Below, one piece after another: positions 58,130 to 64,000 of a stretch of DNA of 64,000 nucleotides. This DNA comes from Porites lobata (taxonomy: Eukaryota; Cnidaria; Anthozoa; Scleractinia; Poritidae): contig CALNXK010000026.1 in assembly GCA_942486035.1 (NCBI GenBank), positions 1,829,001 through 1,893,000 of the forward strand, read 5' to 3'. Under the pieces are notes generated by a model. It searched no databases, was not told the DNA's origin, and was given only the letters and a program-made list of their open reading frames with translations. The number at the start of each line of letters is the position of its first letter. Position 1 is the stretch's first letter. The position numbers and the translations under genes were made by a program.

Positions 58130-59678
58130 TAATCAAATGGTGACGAGTGAAATTAGGGAATAATTTCACACGCGTTTTATTAGGATTTGGACAAAACTCA
58201 AGTGAGATTATTCCCTAATTTCATCAGTATACCATTTGATTACCCATTAATATAATGGGTGACGAATTGCATTTTTGACATGTTTATCCTGGTCTTATCG
58301 ATCGAGATTGAGAATTCCACGCTCATAAAAGTTTTAAAAGAGCTTAAATTTGGATAAGTTCAGAATTTTCAGAATCTGTTCGACAAAATACCTGATAGAA
58401 TCCTTCTTGATGTGCTCTTTCTTGAGTTTAGGTTTTCTAAAGTGTCTTTTAATGTCCTGACATCTTCATTCAAAACTTTAAAACTTCGTCGCCATCTTGG
58501 CACTAAATCGTACGGAAGGTTGCCATGGCAATTTTCTAATTTCACATGTGAAATTATAAATAAGTATAGGTAATAGCAAGATTAGAAGTGATATTTGGCA
58601 TAAATATCACTAGTGATATTTCGAAATTCTTATACGTAATTTCACAAGCCGTTAGGTGAGAGAAATTTGAGACAATTTTGAAATATCGTGAGTGGTATTT
58701 ATGCCAAATATCACTTACAAATCCTGCTATTATTTGTTTATACTGCTACCCGCAAAAGTTTTTTTTAATTTTCACATGATAAATACCACTCGCGATATTT
58801 CAAAATCACTACAAATTATGCTATTACCTATACAAACAGGACAACATTTCGCGCCTTTTTTTAGTACTTACAGTTAGTTTGCGACTCAGACAGGTAGACT
58901 GGGTATTATACAGAGTCTTTGAAAGGTCATCCATTTCTATTAGGTTTTCACTTGTAAGAAATTCAGCCATAGACAGTGCTCAGATAAAAAGTGTCCGTAA
59001 AGTGGGGTTGACGATATGTAACTCGGGACAAAAGATAATTTCCGTTGTCTGTATTAAGCGGGTTAATTTTAGAGAAAAAGTATGAGCTTTTGGTTGGGAC
59101 AAACGACTGTTCGTTATACACGGGTGTATTAAGTGGGTTTCTGTAGAGCGGGGTTTCACTGTTTACAGGTCTTTCCTGCTTACCATATTTCCTGAATATA
59201 GGGCGTGGCCGCAAATTCCTTTTTTTTTCGGCCAGAATATCATTAATACTATTTCTGTCTACTGGTTTCGATGCCTTCTCAAAGTACGGCATGTTAATTG
59301 TCTTTAATATGGATATGCGATGTCATTTTTCGTTTGTCTTTTTGGGTTTTCGTTTTCCTCTTCCTCTAAAAACGCTTCCACTTCTTGTTCGTTTCAGGAT
59401 ATAGATCTTTCGTTTGAAGAAAGGTCGTTTATAGCCATTTCCTGAGAGTCTCAAAACAGTCAAATGACGTAGCTGAAAATTCATTGATTCTTGGATTGGC
59501 TGAAAATAGCTACAAATAATCCCAGTAGCTTACTTTTTAGTTCCATAGCGTGCCCCACCCTGCAACCCAGGAATGCTGGACAAACACTCGGATGGGGTGG
59601 AATGGGCACGCTTGGAATTGACTGAGATCAGACATAAATCGCATTTCTCAGAGAAATTTAATTCTCTTTTAACATTGC
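58130..59678. repeat. Long repeat family, copy 1
   Basis: Begins with an inverted pair (aatcaaatggtgacgagtga, tcagtataccatttgatt) at 58131-58242. From 58286 it matches 62332 onward in the same orientation to the common end tctcttttaacattgcatt. An internal inverted pair (gatatttggcataaatatca, agtggtatttatgccaaat) makes a hairpin. No ORF. Confidence 0.85.
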
Positions 59679-59689
59679 ATTAAGAAGAA

Positions 59690-59692
59690 CAA

Positions 59693-59723
<31 letters not shown>

Positions 59724-59796
59724 AAGAAGAAGAAGAAGAAGAAGAAGAAGAAGAAGAAGAAGAAGAAGAAGAAGAAGAAGAAGAAGAAGAAGAAGA
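59690..59796. repeat. (gaa)n microsatellite, about 35 units
   Basis: Uninterrupted gaa tract between the end of repeat copy 1 and the decayed RT. On the minus strand it reads as poly-Phe or poly-Ser frames, which are artefacts. Confidence 0.95.
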
Positions 59797-59849
59797 ACGA
59801 AAAAATTTTAAACATGACGTCAACTGACGGGAAATTCGACTCGTAAAAG

Positions 59850-61800
59850 AAGAAATAAAACAGAACCCTAACGATATTGAAAATATGTGGAAAACAATCC
59901 GGTGTCGTACATTCCAAAAAAGCCTGCGAATGTTAAAAGTTTTACTAAAGACGATGGAACTGTAGGAAACGAATTCAACAGGTTTTTGAGCTCGGTTGGG
60001 AAATCTACGATGGAAAAGATCCAACTTCTTGCAAAAAAAAATTCAATTATGTGCCCTTGCAAGATCTCTGTATTCCGAAAAATTATCGATCCTGTCTCAG
60101 ACCAGTTCTCTTTCACCAGGGTGGAATGTTCTCAGGTTAAAGATATTGTTAATTCAATACCTAACAAGAAAGCCCCAGGAATTGACAAAGTACCACCTCG
60201 CTTAATCAAAGAGAGTTTGCCAATTATTGTCCCCAGTATTACCTCTATTATTAACGCTTCTCTCAGAAGCCGAGTTTTCCCAACTTCTTGGATCCGGAAA
60301 ATTGATAAAGTCTGACCAATTCTTAAGCAGAACGGCGATCATGAAGAAGCCAGTAATTATAGGCCAATTTCGCTACTGCCAATACTTTCTAAGGTATGCG
60401 AAAGAGTAGTGCAGCTGACTCCGTATCTAACATCCAACCAAAGAATATCAGTGAAACAGAGCGGCAACAAAAGATGGCACTCTACCGAAACGTCGCCCAT
60501 TTCTACCACTGATTTTATTCTCTGCACTATCGACCAGAAGAAAATTATTGCGGTCGTATATCTTGATATGAGCAAAGCTTTTGACACTATAAACCATTGA
60601 ATTCTTTTAAAAAACTGGAGAACAATCGGTCTATCAGCCTTTGCACTCCAATGGTTCGAAAGCTATCTTTCTCAGAGACTGACCAAGCAGTCCGTATAAA
60701 CTCTGTTATATCTGATAAATTACCAGTAGTCAGTGGAGTACCGCAGGGAAGCGTTCTTGCAGCATTACTATTCAGTATTTATATATGTAAAAGACCTACC
60801 AAATGTTTGTCAAAATTGTTTAACAGCGTGCTACACGGATGACACCAAGCTTCTATAATCGTCATGCCGTGAACGGCGACTGCTTGTGTTATAGAAAGTG
60901 TTAATTCCGATTTACAACGGATTCCCAACTAGTGTTTCGATAATTGCTGAATGCTTAATCCAGATAAGACGAAACTCATGGTTTTTAGCAGCCGAGGAAT
61001 GTCTTCGAAATTACTTGGGCTTTACATTATCTCTACTAGGAAAAGACATCAACCCGGCTCAATCAGTCAAAGACCTTGGAGTAATTTTTGATCCCACTGA
61101 AGCTATCTTTTGATAATCATATTTCTACTACAGTGTCGTCTTGCATGTCGAAAGTACTTCAAATAAGCCGCATTAGATTCGCTTTTAATAAGCAGGTTGC
61201 TTGAAACCATAATAAGGGCGCTTGTTTTCAGTTGAACTCTATTACTGTTCGTCAGTATGGTCATCCACCTCAGCCTGTAATGGTCTTAAATTACTAACAA
61301 TACGTTCAAAACTTTGCCGCATGAATTATTTGCAACGTAAAGAAGTATAACCATATCTCTCCTGTATTAAGAAATCTACGTTGGTTCCCTGTAAAAACAC
61401 AATTGTATTGTCGAGATTCTACCTTATAACATTTAAATGTATGTCGGGTCAAGCGCCTGAATACCTTTACATCTATGTTTATTACAAGAGGCAGCGCATC
61501 TGGACGTATAGCCAGGAATTTTCAACGGCTTAACATTCCTCTTTTTAAAACTGTAACAGGACAGAAAACGTTTTATTATAAACGTGTATCTGTCTGGAAC
61601 AAGCTAGATCCAAGCCTCAAATTATGCAAGAATCTGGCTTCCTTCAAAAGAGCTTTAAAAAAATCACCTCATTCTGAATGAATTTTTTAATTGATAATAA
61701 TTTACTTTTAAAGATAAATAATTCGTATTGCATTATTTTAATTTTGTAATCCTATTTGTTCACTGAAAGCCCCAGATGGGGATGTATTCAATAAATGTGT
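59850..61800 (+). mobile_element. Decayed LINE reverse transcriptase fragment (plus strand)
   Basis: RT signatures spread over shifting frames: [67 protein letters not shown], and a C-terminal YYKRVSVWNKLDPSLK. At least five frameshifts or stops break it and no intact YADD is seen. The 5' end abuts the (GAA)n tract. It is the only RT remnant on the plus strand. Confidence 0.8.
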
Positions 61801-62331
61801 GTACTGTATGTACTGAAGCTGTAAAATGTCTGTAGACAAGTTCAAAAAAGCGCTGTGAAGGATGGCACGACAGTTGGCCTCGCCGCGTCAGATAAGTCGG
61901 ATAAAGGATCTTACTTCCAAGACTTCGAAAGATTGGTCTGAGGAAAGTGAACTCGACATAGAGTATCAAAGAATCCATGGGTTCAAGCCGGCGGAAAATT
62001 AAAAAAGAAAACAGCAGAAAGGGTCTTTCAAAGTTTGGGAACATTAAGGTCCCACAGAGTCGTTGTGTTAAAAAAGTGACAATAGTAGTTTAGAAGGCAC
62101 CCGATGCAGGTAACTGATAATTTAAGACTGCTGCATAATTTTTTAAAGAAGAATATTGTAGAAGCATTATTTTTTTACGAAAACAAATTTTTATTTCAAC
62201 TTCACTTTCTTTTTGCTATTGTACAGAAATCAACATTGCTCTCAAAACTAAGATGTACCCATAAAACGAATATGAAGTCGATAAGGGGCTCGGGGTGTAG
62301 GGAATTGCCTCTTTCTCGGGGGTGTGGAATA
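61801..62331. other. Spacer between decayed RT and repeat copy 2
   Basis: Non-coding. Begins with a gtgtactgtatgtactga piece at the LINE 3' end; otherwise nothing recognised. Confidence 0.4.
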
Positions 62332-63767
62332 AACCTGGTTTTATCGATCGAGATCGAGAACTCCACGCTCATAAAAGTTTTAAAAGAGCTTAAATTTGGC
62401 TAAGTTCAGAATTTTCAGAATCTGTTCGACAAAATACTTGATAGAATCCTTCTTGATGTGCTGTTTCTTGTGTTTAGGTTTTCTAAAGTGTCTTTTAATG
62501 TCCTGACATCTTCATTCAAAACTTAAAAACATCGTCGCCATCTTGGCACTGGGTCGTATGGAAGGTTGCCATGGCAATTTTCTAATTTCACATGTGAAAT
62601 TATAAATAAGTATAGGTAATAGCAAGATTAGAAGTGATATTTGGCATAAATATCACTAGTGATATTTCGAAATTGTTATACGTAATTTCACAAGCCGTTA
62701 GGCGAGTGAAATTTGAGACAATTTTGAAATATCGCGAGTGATTTATGCCAAATATCACGTACAAATCCTGCTATTATTTGTTTATACTACTACCCGCAAA
62801 AGTTTTTTTTAATTTTCACATGATAAATACCACTCGCGATATTTCAAAATCACTACAAATTATGCTATAACCTATACAAACAGGACAACATTTCGCGCCT
62901 TTTTTTAGTACTTACAGTTAGTTTGCGACTCAGACAGGTAGACTGGGTATTATACAGAGCCTTTGAAAGGTCATCCAAATCTATTAGGTTTTCACTTGTA
63001 AGAAATTCAGCCATAGACAGTGCTCAGATAAAAAGTATCCGTAAAGTGGGGTTGACGATATGTAACTCGGGACAAAAGATACTTTTCTTTGCCTGTTTTA
63101 AGTGGGTTAATTTTAGAGAAAAAATATGAGCTTTTGGTCTGGACAAACGACTGTTCGTTATACACGGGTGTATTAAGTGGGTTTCTGTAGAGCGGAGTTT
63201 CACTGTTTACAGGTTTTTCCTGCTTACCATATTGCCTGAATATAGGGCGTGGCCGTAAATTCCTTTTTCAGTTTCGGCCAGAATATCATTAATACTGTTT
63301 CTGTCTACTGGTTTCGATGACTTCTCTCAGTACGGCCTTTTTTATTGTCTTTAATATGGATATGCGATGTCATTTTTCGTTTGTCTTTTTGGGTTTTCGT
63401 TTTCCTCTTCCTCTAAAAACGCTTCCACTTCTTGTTCGTTTCAGGACGTACATCTTTCGTTTGAAGAAAGGTTGTTTATAGCCATTTTCTGAGAGTCTCA
63501 AAACGGCGATGAAAACCTCTGTTTGGCGCGAAAATTACACAATCAAATGACGTAGTTGAAAATTCATTGATTCTTGGATTGGCTGAAAATAACTACAAAT
63601 AATCCGAAGCAGCTTCCTTTTTTAGTTCTACAGTGTGCCCCACCGTGCAACCCAGGAATGCTGGACAAACACCCAGATGGGGGAGGGATGGGCACGCTTG
63701 GAATTGACTGAAACACTGATAAATTGCAGTTCTCAGAGAAATGTAATTCTCTTTTAACATTGCATTC
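62332..63767. repeat. Long repeat family, copy 2
   Basis: Same orientation as copy 1, very similar by eye (about 95 percent or more in most lines), with a 37-bp piece at about 63508-63544 absent from copy 1. Starts aacctggttttatcgatcg and ends at the same word tctcttttaacattgcatt. Confidence 0.85.
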
Positions 63768-64000
63768 ATCATGTTAACTCTGCAAAAATTAAAAGAAACA
63801 ACTGATGAGACAATTTGAGTAAATTATGGTTAAGAGCTTTTATTTCATTGTCGATAAAGCCACAAACAATCCAACGTAACTTACTTTTATCCTTAAAATA
63901 CCTAAAGCACATTACATAATTATTTCAATTAGACCCGATTTAATCCCTTGAAAACTTGTTCATCTCCTTTTTTTTGATCTTGCTGACATTTCTTCTGCCA

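Noticed and set aside
59669..60024. Minus-strand ORFs with long poly-Phe or poly-Ser
   Set aside because: They are translations of the (GAA)n microsatellite and have no independent coding evidence.
58130..63767. LTR retrotransposon with 1.4-kb LTRs
   Set aside because: The interior RT is LINE-type and decayed; no primer-binding site, gag, protease or integrase is visible; the repeats do not start TG or end CA, and pieces occur elsewhere without the interior.

Overview
The window looks like nuclear DNA of an invertebrate animal, most likely an anthozoan cnidarian such as a stony coral. It is AT-rich, has GT-AG introns, several families of short foldback DNA elements, a tRNA-derived SINE and LINE retrotransposons. 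The anthozoan assignment is inference; no marker gene was available. All protein genes I can support lie on the minus strand.

The core is a head-to-tail tandem cluster of three macro-PARP (PARP14-like mono-ADP-ribosyltransferase) genes. Gene A (11218 down to base 23, cut by the left edge) encodes a 7-nt start exon, an RGG-rich segment, two RRMs, a long KH-like block and the first part of macrodomain 1. Gene B (30470 down to 16939) is complete: nine exons and a predicted 1641-residue protein in the order RGG, RRM1, RRM2, KH-like repeats, macro 1, macro 2, KH-like, WWE and PARP catalytic domain. Gene C (50809 down to 43362) is a shorter paralog of six exons and about 857 residues: short KH-like segment, degenerate macro 1, macro 2, KH-like and PARP catalytic domain. 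It has no RRMs and no WWE. Exon junctions were set by hand from GT-AG signals plus phase continuity. The coding lengths of B and C are exact multiples of three and corresponding intron phases agree between paralogs.

Introns and intergenic DNA are dominated by mobile elements: a nearly full-length but broken CR1/L2-like LINE with a 2A-like peptide motif (about 38030-41415, minus), a 5'-truncated LINE tail (26281-27306, minus), a decayed LINE RT (about 59850-61800, plus), a SINE (44135-44426), and many TIR/foldback elements, several with readable target-site duplications. At the right end two roughly 1.4-kb direct repeats (about 58286-59678 and 62332-63767) flank a (GAA)n tract and the decayed RT.

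Function by family knowledge: macro-PARPs attach single ADP-ribose units to proteins or RNA, and their macrodomains bind or remove ADP-ribose; in vertebrates they act in interferon and antiviral responses. The tandem set, with one copy reduced to a PARP15-like layout, looks like a diversifying innate-immune-type family; that role here is inference.
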